Shown piece after piece: positions 23,558 through 30,123 of a stretch of 32,344 nt of DNA. Position 1 is the first letter of the stretch. Each line of letters begins with the position of its first letter. The notes below the pieces were generated by a model. That model saw only the letters and a program-made list of their open reading frames with translations. It was not told the DNA's origin and did no database searches. The stretch is from Paludibacteraceae bacterium (GTDB lineage: Bacteria; Bacteroidota; Bacteroidia; Bacteroidales; Paludibacteraceae): contig JAKSLA010000034.1 in assembly GCA_024401455.1 (NCBI GenBank), positions 1 to 32,344 on the forward strand. Reading direction: 5' to 3'. The position numbers were made by a program, and so were the translations under genes.

Positions 23558-24982
23558 TCAGTCGTTTGTGGTTGTACAATTTTCTCTTGAAGTTTGAACC
23601 TCGGTGTTTGTTTTTGATTCAATAATCTCTTTTCGCATATTATCTACCTCTTCAAGTTTTGAATAAACATAATCCATAATCTCTTCCCTCTCTTCTTGTG
23701 TTTTGTCTTCAAGTAAAGATTGGATTCTACCTTTGGCCTCTTCTGTAGTTTTGGGTTTGAGTGCGTTGAGAATCTTTTCTTCTTTTTCGCGAGTCTCTTC
23801 TCTTTTTAAATTCTCCGACATTTCCTTTTGACGCCTGAATGCTGATTGGAAATCTTCAAAAGTGAAAATTGCAGATTCCCCACAATCATTTGCTTTTCGT
23901 TGAGCCATGTCGATGAAACAGTTTTTTATTTCACGACCAGACATGCCGTCTGCAATTTCGGACAATTCAGAAAGTTGGTCCTCTGTCAATGGAGCGTCAA
24001 TAGGCATTTTTGAAGGCGTTTTTTTCTTGATAATGTCTATTCGAGCTGCCTTGTTGGGCAATTCGAACTTAAGACTTTTAAGAATACGGCTCTTGAACGC
24101 AGGATCGAATGTGGTGACAAGATTGGTTGCCATAATCACTATTCCGTTATGTTGTTCGAGGTGTTTCAGAGTTTCACTTCTTAATGAGTTAATAGCTTGC
24201 TCTGCTCCATTAGATGCGTTATTCATACGTTTCCCCATAACAGAGTCTGCTTCATCAAAAAATAAAACGCAGTCCTCCTCCTTTGCCCGTTCGAACACCT
24301 TTTTCATGTTCTTAGGTGCATCTCCAACAAACTTTGATTCAATGTCACCATAGTTGGCTTCCATGATTTTTTTCCCAATGGAAGAGGCAAGAGCATGGGC
24401 AGCCATTGTTTTCCCTGTTCCTGGTGGACCGTAAAAATTGAGTACACACTTCGGTATTGGATCAACATCAAGAAAGCCCCAATCCTCGTAAATTAGTTTT
24501 TGGTATTTTACTGTGTTGATAGCCGCTTTCATTTCAGTTAGCAATTCTTCGGGAAGCACCATTTGCTCCAAAGTATAAATTGGGGCTTTTGCCAAGAATG
24601 GTGAGGTCTTTTCGTCGTAGTCAGTACTCTCTTCTGAGGATTTTGTTCCATCTAAAGGCTTGGATTTGGCTGAAAAGGAAATTTGCACTACCAAAAGTGC
24701 TTTGTTGTTTAAAATAGAGACCAAAATTTCCTTTTGTTCCTCCAAATACATAGAAGCCTCAGCTTGAAAGTCTCTGCTCCTATCAATGGAATAGGAGGCA
24801 TTACACACTAATGCGTAAACCTTGTCATTGATAGTCGGTTGGACAATTCTCATAGAAATGCCTAACTTTAGGTGCAAGAATCTTGGCTCGTTGGCAAGTT
24901 TTTGCATTTCAGCATCGAAATCTTCCTCGAACTTTGCAAAAAAATCTTGTGCCTCCTTAGAAATTGCTACTTCGTATTTCAT
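23558..24982 (-). CDS. AAA+ ATPase of the classical (Cdc48/Vps4-like) type, last gene of a five-gene operon
   Basis: Encodes 474 residues from ATG 24982. The frame is open to 25081, but that would overlap the preceding gene; 24982 starts 2 bp after its stop. Residues 1-105 are an unassigned alpha/beta domain, 106-135 a polar linker. Residues 136-410 form one classical AAA module: Walker A GPPGTGKT (185-192), Walker B VLFFDEAD (239-246), sensor-1 MATN (Asn287), a candidate Arg finger at Arg299 in AFKSRI, and a helical lid ending near FQSAFRRQKEMSE. The last 65 residues are charged helix. Such ATPases unfold or remodel proteins. No protease domain is fused, so it is a remodeller or works with a separate partner. 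The membrane-anchored small proteins encoded just upstream are the obvious candidates. Confidence 0.9.
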   Translation of the reverse strand: MKYEVAISKEAQDFFAKFEEDFDAEMQKLANEPRFLHLKLGISMRIVQPTINDKVYALVCNASYSIDRSRDFQAEASMYLEEQKEILVSILNNKALLVVQISFSAKSKPLDGTKSSEESTDYDEKTSPFLAKAPIYTLEQMVLPEELLTEMKAAINTVKYQKLIYEDWGFLDVDPIPKCVLNFYGPPGTGKTMAAHALASSIGKKIMEANYGDIESKFVGDAPKNMKKVFERAKEEDCVLFFDEADSVMGKRMNNASNGAEQAINSLRSETLKHLEQHNGIVIMATNLVTTFDPAFKSRILKSLKFELPNKAARIDIIKKKTPSKMPIDAPLTEDQLSELSEIADGMSGREIKNCFIDMAQRKANDCGESAIFTFEDFQSAFRRQKEMSENLKREETREKEEKILNALKPKTTEEAKGRIQSLLEDKTQEEREEIMDYVYSKLEEVDNMRKEIIESKTNTEVQTSRENCTTTND

Positions 24983-24984
24983 TC

Positions 24985-25296
24985 TTAACAATCTAAATAA
25001 ATTTCTTTTCCGACATAAACAGAATCGGGACATCTTTTTACTTCTACTGGCAATGTTCCCTTTTGTTCTTTTTTTGCCCAAAGACCCAAATCAAGATGAT
25101 AACTTCCTTTGGTAAATTCTTTTTTGGCAACTTTGAGCTTGTCTGCTTCTGGACATTGCTTTTTAGCATCTTTTTTTACTTTTTCTTCGTCCCACCCTGC
25201 TAATTTAATTAGAGTGAATGTGATAAGTGGCGAAACTGCAGCTCCTAACAAAGCAGCACCTATTAATGGCAATAATGGAATAATTAAAAATGTCAT
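24985..25296 (-). CDS. small membrane protein of the AAA+ operon, function unknown
   Basis: Encodes 103 residues. A long hydrophobic N-terminal segment (about residues 2-33; FLIIPLLPLIGAALLGAAV then SPLITFTLIKLAG) can form one long or two short membrane helices, followed by a soluble part of about 70 residues with three cysteines (48, 89, 103, the last being the C-terminal residue) and many lysines. No known family is recognised. The 67-bp gap before it is the only sizeable gap in the operon; its stop is 2 bp from the AAA+ start, implying translational coupling with the ATPase. Coding is supported by the exact fit between neighbours and by the membrane segment. Confidence 0.72.
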   Translation of the reverse strand: MTFLIIPLLPLIGAALLGAAVSPLITFTLIKLAGWDEEKVKKDAKKQCPEADKLKVAKKEFTKGSYHLDLGLWAKKEQKGTLPVEVKRCPDSVYVGKEIYLDC

Positions 25297-25363
25297 AACT
25301 TATGTAGGTTATAAATTAATTTAAATGAATTGTTTTATAATTAAAATTGATACAATATTGGTT

Positions 25364-25810
25364 TTAACTTAATGTAACAATTCCATTTTCAGACTTTTCA
25401 AACATCTTTTCTATTGTTTCTCCTAATGTTTGATATTCAATGAGTAGCATGTTCTCCACCATCTCGCTTTGTTCGTTGTAGGTGGCTAGTAGTAATACAT
25501 TTTCTGAATTCTCAATCGAAAGGTCTGGGGTGATTTTTGCTATGGCTGAAGCTTTTGCAATAAAAGGAGTGTCCTCCCCTTGTTTGATTTTACCCATTAG
25601 GCCTTTGAAATAAACGACAATGTCATTCATTTCGACTATTTCTTTCGAATCCTTGGGGATGGCATCGGTATCTATTCCACTGAAATCAATGTCATTCTCA
25701 CTTTTAGGAGCATTCTCACATTCTCCTTGCTTTTGTTTTTTCATCCATAATATTGCTAAGGCACTTGCAAGTGCTGTACCTATGGTAATCAGTATAATAT
25801 TTGCACCCAT
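25364..25810 (-). CDS. membrane-anchored small protein of the AAA+ operon, paralogue of the next gene upstream
   Basis: Encodes 148 residues. A single N-terminal membrane helix (about 4-23, ILITIGTALASALAILW) precedes MKKQKQ, suggesting the bulk is in the cytosol. After a polar acidic linker comes a C-terminal domain of about 75 residues: QGEDTPFIAK, then LLLATYNEQSEMVEN, and at the very end NGIVTLS. The protein encoded at 25816-26175 has QGRDTPFIAK, EATYNENTEEVEN and NGIVTLS in the same order, so the two are tandem paralogues with different N-termini. No known family is recognised. The start is 5 bp after the upstream stop. Confidence 0.75.
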   Translation of the reverse strand: MGANIILITIGTALASALAILWMKKQKQGECENAPKSENDIDFSGIDTDAIPKDSKEIVEMNDIVVYFKGLMGKIKQGEDTPFIAKASAIAKITPDLSIENSENVLLLATYNEQSEMVENMLLIEYQTLGETIEKMFEKSENGIVTLS

Positions 25811-25815
25811 GTTGA

Positions 25816-26175
25816 TTAACTTAATGTAACGATACCATTTTTTGAACGGCTCAAAGCATCCTCTGTTTGAGCATCAAGTTGACCTTCTACAACCACTATA
25901 TTTTCTACTTCTTCCGTGTTTTCATTGTAGGTGGCCTCAAAGATACCTGCATTAAAATTTGGAGCCTCATGAATCATTCTTTTCAATGTTTCATTCTTAG
26001 CAATGAATGGAGTGTCTCGGCCTTGTTGCAGTTTCCCTGAATTAACTAGTTTTTGGAAGTGGCCAACCACTTCTTTATAAAAACTGATGATAATCCTTGC
26101 TATTTTCTTAATGCTACTCCAAAATGAACGTGCTACGTTCTTTAGAAAATCCCAAATCCCATTTAAATATGCCAT
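25816..26175 (-). CDS. small protein of the AAA+ operon with amphipathic N-terminus, paralogous C-terminal domain
   Basis: Encodes 119 residues. The N-terminal 45 residues are a basic/aromatic amphipathic helix (WDFLKNVARSFWSSIKKIAR, then IIISFYKEVVGHF) that could lie on a membrane. Residues of about 50-119 form the domain shared with the 148-residue protein: GRDTPFIAK, ATYNENTEEVEN, and the identical last seven residues NGIVTLS. The two copies also share nearly identical DNA at their ends (TTACATTAAGTTAA), so the duplication may be recent or constrained. No named family is recognised. The start lies 2 bp after the stop of the preceding gene. Confidence 0.75.
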   Translation of the reverse strand: MAYLNGIWDFLKNVARSFWSSIKKIARIIISFYKEVVGHFQKLVNSGKLQQGRDTPFIAKNETLKRMIHEAPNFNAGIFEATYNENTEEVENIVVVEGQLDAQTEDALSRSKNGIVTLS

Positions 26176-26177
26176 GT

Positions 26178-26588
26178 CTATCTAATAATTATTAATTTGC
26201 CGAATTCTGTTGCTGTTGCTGTTGAGAACATCTCTTTTACATCTTTTTTTACTCCGTCTGAAACTTTAAGAATAACAAACGTGTTCTCTTTTTCATCTAC
26301 GAGTTCTTGGTCTTTTACTGATGCAAGATAGAAGATGTCAGTGTCACTTGTCCCCTTCTTGTAAATAACCGCCATACCATTGGCTCCTGTCGCTGCATTT
26401 TGTCGAATGAAGTCAAAAAGCATGTCCTTTGTCAATGTGTCGCTAATTTCTTCTTCAACAACATTGGGATTGGAGTCGGGAAAAAGTTTGTCTATCCCTT
26501 CTGAGAACTTGTCCCATTCTTTTTCAGCCATACTAATCCAATTTAAAATCTTTGGCCCCCAATCTAATACTTTTGGATTTATAACCAT
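26178..26588 (-). CDS. first gene of the AAA+ operon, small soluble protein, function unknown
   Basis: Encodes 136 residues. The N-terminus (residues 1-35; VLDWGPKILNWISMAEKEWD) is an amphipathic helix rich in Trp, with no signal peptide. After an acidic linker, residues of about 50-136 read as strand, strand, helix, strand (GMAVIYKK, DIFYLASVKD, TFVILKVSDGVKKDVKEMF, GKLIIIR). The order and the closing short strand resemble the C-terminal domain of the next two proteins, but sequence identity is low and homology is not proved. It is the promoter-proximal gene; I see no exact TAnnTTTG box upstream. An imperfect inverted repeat (AGACGT 26642-26647 / ACGTCT 26678-26683) lies in the presumed leader. 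Confidence 0.72.
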   Translation of the reverse strand: MVINPKVLDWGPKILNWISMAEKEWDKFSEGIDKLFPDSNPNVVEEEISDTLTKDMLFDFIRQNAATGANGMAVIYKKGTSDTDIFYLASVKDQELVDEKENTFVILKVSDGVKKDVKEMFSTATATEFGKLIIIR

Positions 26589-27188
26589 TTTAGTAGTTTT
26601 TTTTATCCACCTTCTCTCTTTGTGGAATTATAATAAATAACAGACGTGAGAGAATGATGTATTAATTTATACAACATACGTCTCTTGTGATTTTTTTTCA
26701 CACAACTACAAAAAAGAAGTGTTACCTTTTTTTGAAGAGTCATCCCGTTCCTTATGGCGAGGAAAGAATTTTTCCCGTTGGGGCTTTTTCAAACCTTATA
26801 GGCAATAAAAAAACATGGGATTGACCCGTTCTTGATTATCAAACTCGGGCTCGGCAAAGCCTATTCTGTAAAATCAAGACAACGAGAAAATCCCACGCAT
26901 AAGTATATAAATCCATCCGCGAAGCCATCCCTCATTAGGGATAGCTACACGGCGGATAATGATACATTATCCGTGACATTACCGTCACTTGCTTCTTGAC
27001 AGAATTACAAATTTTGCCGATTTGAGTTTGCAAAAAGCAAAGCGAGTAAACGCCTAAAATATGTCCGACAAATCCTTAATGGAGTGTTTCCGTTGTAGAA
27101 TATGTCTTTGGCAAATATAGCGGAATATTTATATTTGTCCAATAGTTGTACTGTGATTTTTTGAACAAATCAAAGTATCTAAAGCCTT
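26589..27188. other. 600-bp gene-free stretch with nested inverted repeats
   Basis: No convincing gene on either strand. It contains the presumed promoter and leader of the AAA+ operon at one end and, at 26816-26988, a chain of inverted repeats listed separately. The segment 27000-27188 shows nothing definite. A reading frame crossing it on the minus strand from 27591 is a shadow of the coiled-coil gene and has unlikely composition. Confidence 0.6.
26816..26988. ncRNA. candidate structured RNA or mobile-element remnant
   Basis: Four stem-loops follow one another. Stem A: TGGGATT (26816-26822) with AATCCCA (26889-26895), enclosing CTTGATT / AATCAAG and an inner GGCT / AGCC. Stem B: ATCCGC (26915-26920) with GCGGAT (26952-26957), enclosing AGC / GCT and ATCCC / GGGAT. 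Stem C: CGGATAATG-ATA-CATTATCCG (26953-26973), which shares bases with stem B and so would compete with it. Stem D: GTGAC-ATTACC-GTCAC (26973-26988). Layered helices with mutually exclusive partners suit a regulatory RNA; A/T-rich mobile-element DNA could also carry them. Strand and transcription are unknown, and I cannot match it to a named RNA family. Confidence 0.4.
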
Positions 27189-27443
27189 TCATCGGCTGTT
27201 CGCCTTCTCTCGGGCCATGGAGGCTTGAAGGGTGGCGATTTGCGACTTGAGGAGGGCAATGCGGCTGTCGTAAGTGGCCATTGCTGTGGCTAACATTTGG
27301 CGTTGAGAGGCTCGCATGTTGGCTGGCATGTTTTGAATTTGAGCTTGGCGGGTTGTCTTGTTCGCCCTCTTTTCTGCTTGAAGCATTGCCAGTTGGGCTT
27401 TCAACTGCGCAATCTGTGTTTTGTAAAAATCGGTTTGTGCCAT
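27189..27443 (-). CDS. small coiled-coil protein
   Basis: Encodes 84 residues from the ATG at 27443 (MAQTDFYKTQIAQLKAQ). The frame is open further upstream, but that part (MIRRNDIFLRN...) is not protein-like and overlaps A-rich spacer. The sequence is two predicted helices with regular hydrophobic spacing (QIAQLKAQLAMLQAEKRA and YDSRIALLKSQIATLQASMA) around a short linker with NMPANMRASQ, which suggests a helical hairpin or a dimeric coiled coil. No known family is recognised; Gln/Ala/Lys-rich composition makes similarity searches hard. It stands alone between the gene-free stretch and panB on the same strand. Coding is plausible rather than certain. Confidence 0.6.
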   Translation of the reverse strand: MAQTDFYKTQIAQLKAQLAMLQAEKRANKTTRQAQIQNMPANMRASQRQMLATAMATYDSRIALLKSQIATLQASMAREKANSR

Positions 27444-27610
27444 AGTCGTATCTTTTAATGGGGCGAATGTAGGATTTTTTTGCAAAAAAACATAGGAATG
27501 GAGAAAAATCGAAAGGAAGGTGTTTCTCAAGAAGATGTCGTTTCGTCGTATCATCTATGATGAAATGGGATGGCATAAAACTTGTAAGCATAAAAGATGT
27601 ATTCTATTGG

Positions 27611-27633
27611 CATCGAAAAAAGCTTTTTCGATG
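27611..27633. terminator. hairpin with A/T-rich perfect stem
   Basis: Perfect 10-bp arms CATCGAAAAA (27611-27620) and TTTTTCGATG (27624-27633) with loop AGC. It lies past the panB stop on the minus strand. No T-tract follows the stem on either side, so it may be a weak terminator or a protein-binding palindrome. Confidence 0.4.
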
Positions 27634-27688
27634 TTTATAAAGAAGAAAAATAGAATTAGTTATTAATTCTCTGGCAGGTCTATAACCA

Positions 27689-27722
27689 ACAACGCCACCA
27701 AGATTGCTCTTGATGGCGTTGT
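27689..27722 (-). terminator. hairpin after panB
   Basis: Nine-bp arms ACAACGCCA (27689-27697) and TGGCGTTGT (27714-27722). On the minus strand the interior adds AAGA / TCTT around GCAA, giving a GNRA-like tetraloop. It starts 25 bp beyond the panB stop. No T-tract follows, so it is probably a 3'-end stabilising or weakly terminating stem. Confidence 0.5.
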
Positions 27723-27747
27723 CCTATAAATCAGTTGTTTTGTTCAA

Positions 27748-28566
27748 TCAATACGACTCGTTTTCGTTCGGGAAATCGCCCGATTTGACGTCCGTGATGT
27801 AGGATTGCACGGCATTGGTGATTACCTCGTGCAAATCTGCGTAACGGCGAAGGAACTTGGGCGAGAAGCCCTTGTTGATGCCCAACATGTCGTGCATTAC
27901 CAATACTTGTCCGTCGCAGCCATTGCCCGCACCGATACCGATGGTCGGAATGGTGAGCGCCTTGGAAACCTCGGTGGCCAACTTGGCTGGAATCTTCTCC
28001 AACACGATGGCGTAGCACCCCGCCTTCTCCAACAATTTGGCGTCGTTGATGAGTTTTTGTGCCTCTGCGTCGTCTTTGGCTCTCAATGCGTAAGAACCGT
28101 ATTTGTTGATGGATTGTGGCATTAGACCCAAGTGACCCATGACTGGTACACCCGCGTCGATGATCTTCTTGATGGTTCCGATAAACTCTTCACCTCCTTC
28201 GATCTTTACAGAGTCTGCTCCCGACTCTTTCAGGATACGGATGGCAGAACGGACTCCTTCCGCCTCATCACATTGATAACTACCAAAAGGCATATCAACC
28301 ACTACGTGGGCACGCTTAACGCCTCTGACTACGCACTGCGCATGGTAGATGAGTTGGTCAAGTGTGACAGGAATGGTGGATGAAAAACCAGACATGACGT
28401 TGCCGGCAGAGTCTCCTACAAGGATGACGTCCATGCCTGCTTGGTCGATTATAGATGCCATGGAATAGTCGTATGCCGTAAGCATTGAGACTTTCTCTCC
28501 ATTAGCTTTCATAACTGCCAACGAATTGGCTGACACTTTCTTAATAGTTTCGTTATGTACTGACAT
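27748..28566 (-). CDS. panB: 3-methyl-2-oxobutanoate hydroxymethyltransferase
   Basis: Encodes 272 residues, the normal length. PanB transfers a hydroxymethyl group from 5,10-methylene-tetrahydrofolate to alpha-ketoisovalerate to give ketopantoate, the first committed step of pantothenate and coenzyme A synthesis. Recognisable segments: [10 protein letters not shown] (residues 28-37), [11 protein letters not shown] with metal ligand Asp52 and Ser53, [10 protein letters not shown] with Asp91, [20 protein letters not shown], the catalytic Glu190 in VLEKIP, and [19 protein letters not shown]. The enzyme acts in the cytosol as a decamer in known members. No other pan gene is adjacent, so it is expressed alone from the promoter box at 28614. 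Confidence 0.97.
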   Translation of the reverse strand: MSVHNETIKKVSANSLAVMKANGEKVSMLTAYDYSMASIIDQAGMDVILVGDSAGNVMSGFSSTIPVTLDQLIYHAQCVVRGVKRAHVVVDMPFGSYQCDEAEGVRSAIRILKESGADSVKIEGGEEFIGTIKKIIDAGVPVMGHLGLMPQSINKYGSYALRAKDDAEAQKLINDAKLLEKAGCYAIVLEKIPAKLATEVSKALTIPTIGIGAGNGCDGQVLVMHDMLGINKGFSPKFLRRYADLHEVITNAVQSYITDVKSGDFPNENESY

Positions 28567-28582
28567 CTCTCTTTGTTTTTGG

Positions 28583-28621
28583 GGAAGATTACTCTTCCAT
28601 TGTTAACTTATTACAAATATA
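28583..28621 (-). promoter_or_regulatory. -7 box and leader stem of panB
   Basis: TATATTTG on the minus strand (28614-28621) matches TAnnTTTG; no -33 TTTG is seen at 19-21 bp. Between it and the start codon the leader has a small stem, GGAAGA (28583-28588) with TCTTCC (28593-28598), just upstream of the start region. Confidence 0.45.
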
Positions 28622-28685
28622 CCTTTTTTTTGAAAAGATGGGTCTCTTTTTGTGTGAATAAAGGTAAAAATGCCACGTTGTTCAA

Positions 28686-29459
28686 TTATGCCCAAGCGAA
28701 CTTGTCTGCGTCTTTGAAAGCAGGGAACTTTGATCGGAACCGATCCAGTCCCTCCTTGTTGAGTTCCACTAACTTGATGCCTTCCTCGTCCGGATTGAAA
28801 GCCAGTATGTTGCCTCCTTTGTAATCGTAAACCGCCGAATGTCCTACATGGGCAAATCCCATATTGTCTTCGCCTATGCGGTTGCAGCCGCAGACATAGG
28901 CTTCGTTTTCCACCGCTCTGGCTGGCAGAAGGGTGTCCCAGGATGAAATACGGGCGGTTGGCCAGTTGGCTACATAGATGAGGAGGTCGTATTCGTTTTC
29001 GCAGTTTCTTGCCCATACGGGGAAGCGCAAATCGTAGCAGATGAGCAGGCGGATGTTCCATCCGTTGTAGTGGATGGTGGCGTTGCTCTCGCCTGGCGAA
29101 TAGTTTTCCATCTCCTTGCCGATGGAGAAGAGGTGCTTCTTGTCGCGGAAGTAGAGGGCACCGTCGGGTGTGGCGAAGAAGCCACGGTTGTAGTATCGTC
29201 CCTCTTGTTGGGCGGCAAAACTACCGCAGATGGCGATGTTGTACTCTTTCGACAATCGTTGGATGGTCTGCATCGTAGGCCCGTTGTTCGACTCGGCGAT
29301 TGTCTGGGGCGTCATACTGAAGCCCGTGTTGAACATTTCGGGCAAGATGAGCAGTTCAGCCCCTTGGGCACTCCCCTTGCTCAATTCGCGTTCCACCTTC
29401 TGCAAGTTGGCCGACGAATCTTCCCACGCTATGTCGTACTGGAATAGTGCTACTTTCAT
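28686..29459 (-). CDS. carbon-nitrogen hydrolase, omega-amidase (YafV/Nit2-like)
   Basis: Encodes 257 residues of the nitrilase superfamily. The catalytic triad is visible: Glu41 in LILPEMFNTGF, Lys107 in RDKKHLF, and Cys141 in LLICYDLRFPVW. The N-terminal form MFNTGFSM and the C-terminal NRIGEDN and VYDYKGG are typical of the YafV/Nit2 branch, which hydrolyses alpha-ketoglutaramate and alpha-ketosuccinamate, repairing dead-end products of glutamine transamination. The cytosolic enzyme needs no cofactor. The start overlaps the upstream acyltransferase stop by one base (TAATG), so it is translated by coupling from that transcript. The functions appear unrelated. Confidence 0.93.
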   Translation of the reverse strand: MKVALFQYDIAWEDSSANLQKVERELSKGSAQGAELLILPEMFNTGFSMTPQTIAESNNGPTMQTIQRLSKEYNIAICGSFAAQQEGRYYNRGFFATPDGALYFRDKKHLFSIGKEMENYSPGESNATIHYNGWNIRLLICYDLRFPVWARNCENEYDLLIYVANWPTARISSWDTLLPARAVENEAYVCGCNRIGEDNMGFAHVGHSAVYDYKGGNILAFNPDEEGIKLVELNKEGLDRFRSKFPAFKDADKFAWA

Positions 29460-30016
29460 TATTCTACGTCTCCGATGGTGAATCCTTCCGGATGTTTTGC
29501 CGTGATGTTCTTGAAATAGAGTTTAATCTGGCGAATGTCCTCTTCTTCGTTCTCTGTCGGAATGAAGATTTTATCGATTCCCACCTCTTTCTTCTTATAG
29601 TCCATATAAGTCAAAAGGATAGGCACATTGGCCTTTTTGGCGATGTGGTAGAAGCCGAGTTTCCACTTGGCATTGGCCTTGCGAGTTCCTTCGGGCGTTA
29701 TGGCCACTTGGAAGCGTTCGCGTTGAGAGTATTGTTCCACTATTTGGTCAACCAAGGATGTCTTGCGACCACGATCTACGGGTATTCCCCCTATCCTATT
29801 GAGAATCAAACCGAATGGAAATCTAAACCACTCCTTCTTGATGAGGAACGATGGTCGCTTTCCGCCGATGGCGCAAAACATAATCTTCCCGAGAAAGAAG
29901 TCGAAGTTGCTTGTGTGGGGGGCCACGCAGAAGATGCATTTATTGGGGATTGTCACAGAAACCACCGCCTTCCAGCCGATGATTTTCAAAATGAGTTGAC
30001 ATATCTTTTGTTTCAT
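29459..30016 (-). CDS. PlsC-type 1-acyl-glycerol-3-phosphate acyltransferase family protein
   Basis: Encodes 185 residues, short for PlsC (about 240) but normal for the compact bacterial lineage. Catalytic motif I HxxxxD is APHTSNFD (His34, Asp39); motif II-like NRIGGIPVDRG and motif III ITPEGTRK (residues 106-113) bind the phosphate of the acyl acceptor. The reaction is acyl transfer to lysophosphatidate or a related acceptor at the inner membrane. Helical hydrophobic N-terminus (ICQLILKIIGWKAVVSV) could associate with the membrane. First gene of a two-gene transcript with the omega-amidase, preceded by a consensus promoter. Confidence 0.9.
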   Translation of the reverse strand: MKQKICQLILKIIGWKAVVSVTIPNKCIFCVAPHTSNFDFFLGKIMFCAIGGKRPSFLIKKEWFRFPFGLILNRIGGIPVDRGRKTSLVDQIVEQYSQRERFQVAITPEGTRKANAKWKLGFYHIAKKANVPILLTYMDYKKKEVGIDKIFIPTENEEEDIRQIKLYFKNITAKHPEGFTIGDVE

Positions 30017-30067
30017 AATTCATCAAATATTGCAAGGTTAACTTTAGTGTTTCCTTAAAATTTGATA

Positions 30068-30098
30068 CAAAATTAGGTTTTTATACGATAACGGCAAA
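30068..30098 (-). promoter_or_regulatory. consensus Bacteroidota promoter of the acyltransferase/omega-amidase operon
   Basis: On the minus strand TTTG (30095-30098), 19 bp, then TAATTTTG (30068-30075), a perfect match to TTTG-N19-TAnnTTTG. The start codon is 52 bp past the -7 box. Confidence 0.8.
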
Positions 30099-30123
30099 CA
30101 TTTTAGGGAATGGATATCTTGTC

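Larger units (their letters stand above)
27444..27747. other. intergenic stretch between panB and the coiled-coil gene
   Basis: About 300 bp without a gene. It carries two hairpins, listed separately (27611-27633 and 27689-27722), and the upstream region of the coiled-coil gene, in which I find no exact TAnnTTTG box (TATTTTTC near 27650 is one mismatch away). Confidence 0.55.

Noticed and set aside
24985-25081. N-terminal extension of the AAA+ ATPase to 25081
   Set aside because: It would overlap the upstream 103-residue gene for almost 100 bases and is Lys/Arg-rich and unlike a protein start; ATG 24982 fits the operon spacing.
23558-26588. Contractile injection system or MoxR-VWA cluster
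   Set aside because: No sheath, tube, baseplate or VWA domain genes are present; the ATPase is of the classical AAA type and its companions are small and unlike those parts.
26589-27188. Retron or CRISPR array
   Set aside because: No reverse transcriptase is present in the window, and the inverted repeats are not regularly spaced direct repeats with unique spacers.
27076-27591. Open frame of 171 codons on the minus strand
   Set aside because: It overlaps the coiled-coil gene in another frame and has low-complexity Ser/His/Pro-rich composition typical of a shadow frame.
29447-30058. Plus-strand frame of 203 codons opposite the acyltransferase gene
   Set aside because: The minus-strand acyltransferase has intact catalytic motifs and a consensus promoter; the opposite frame is a shadow.
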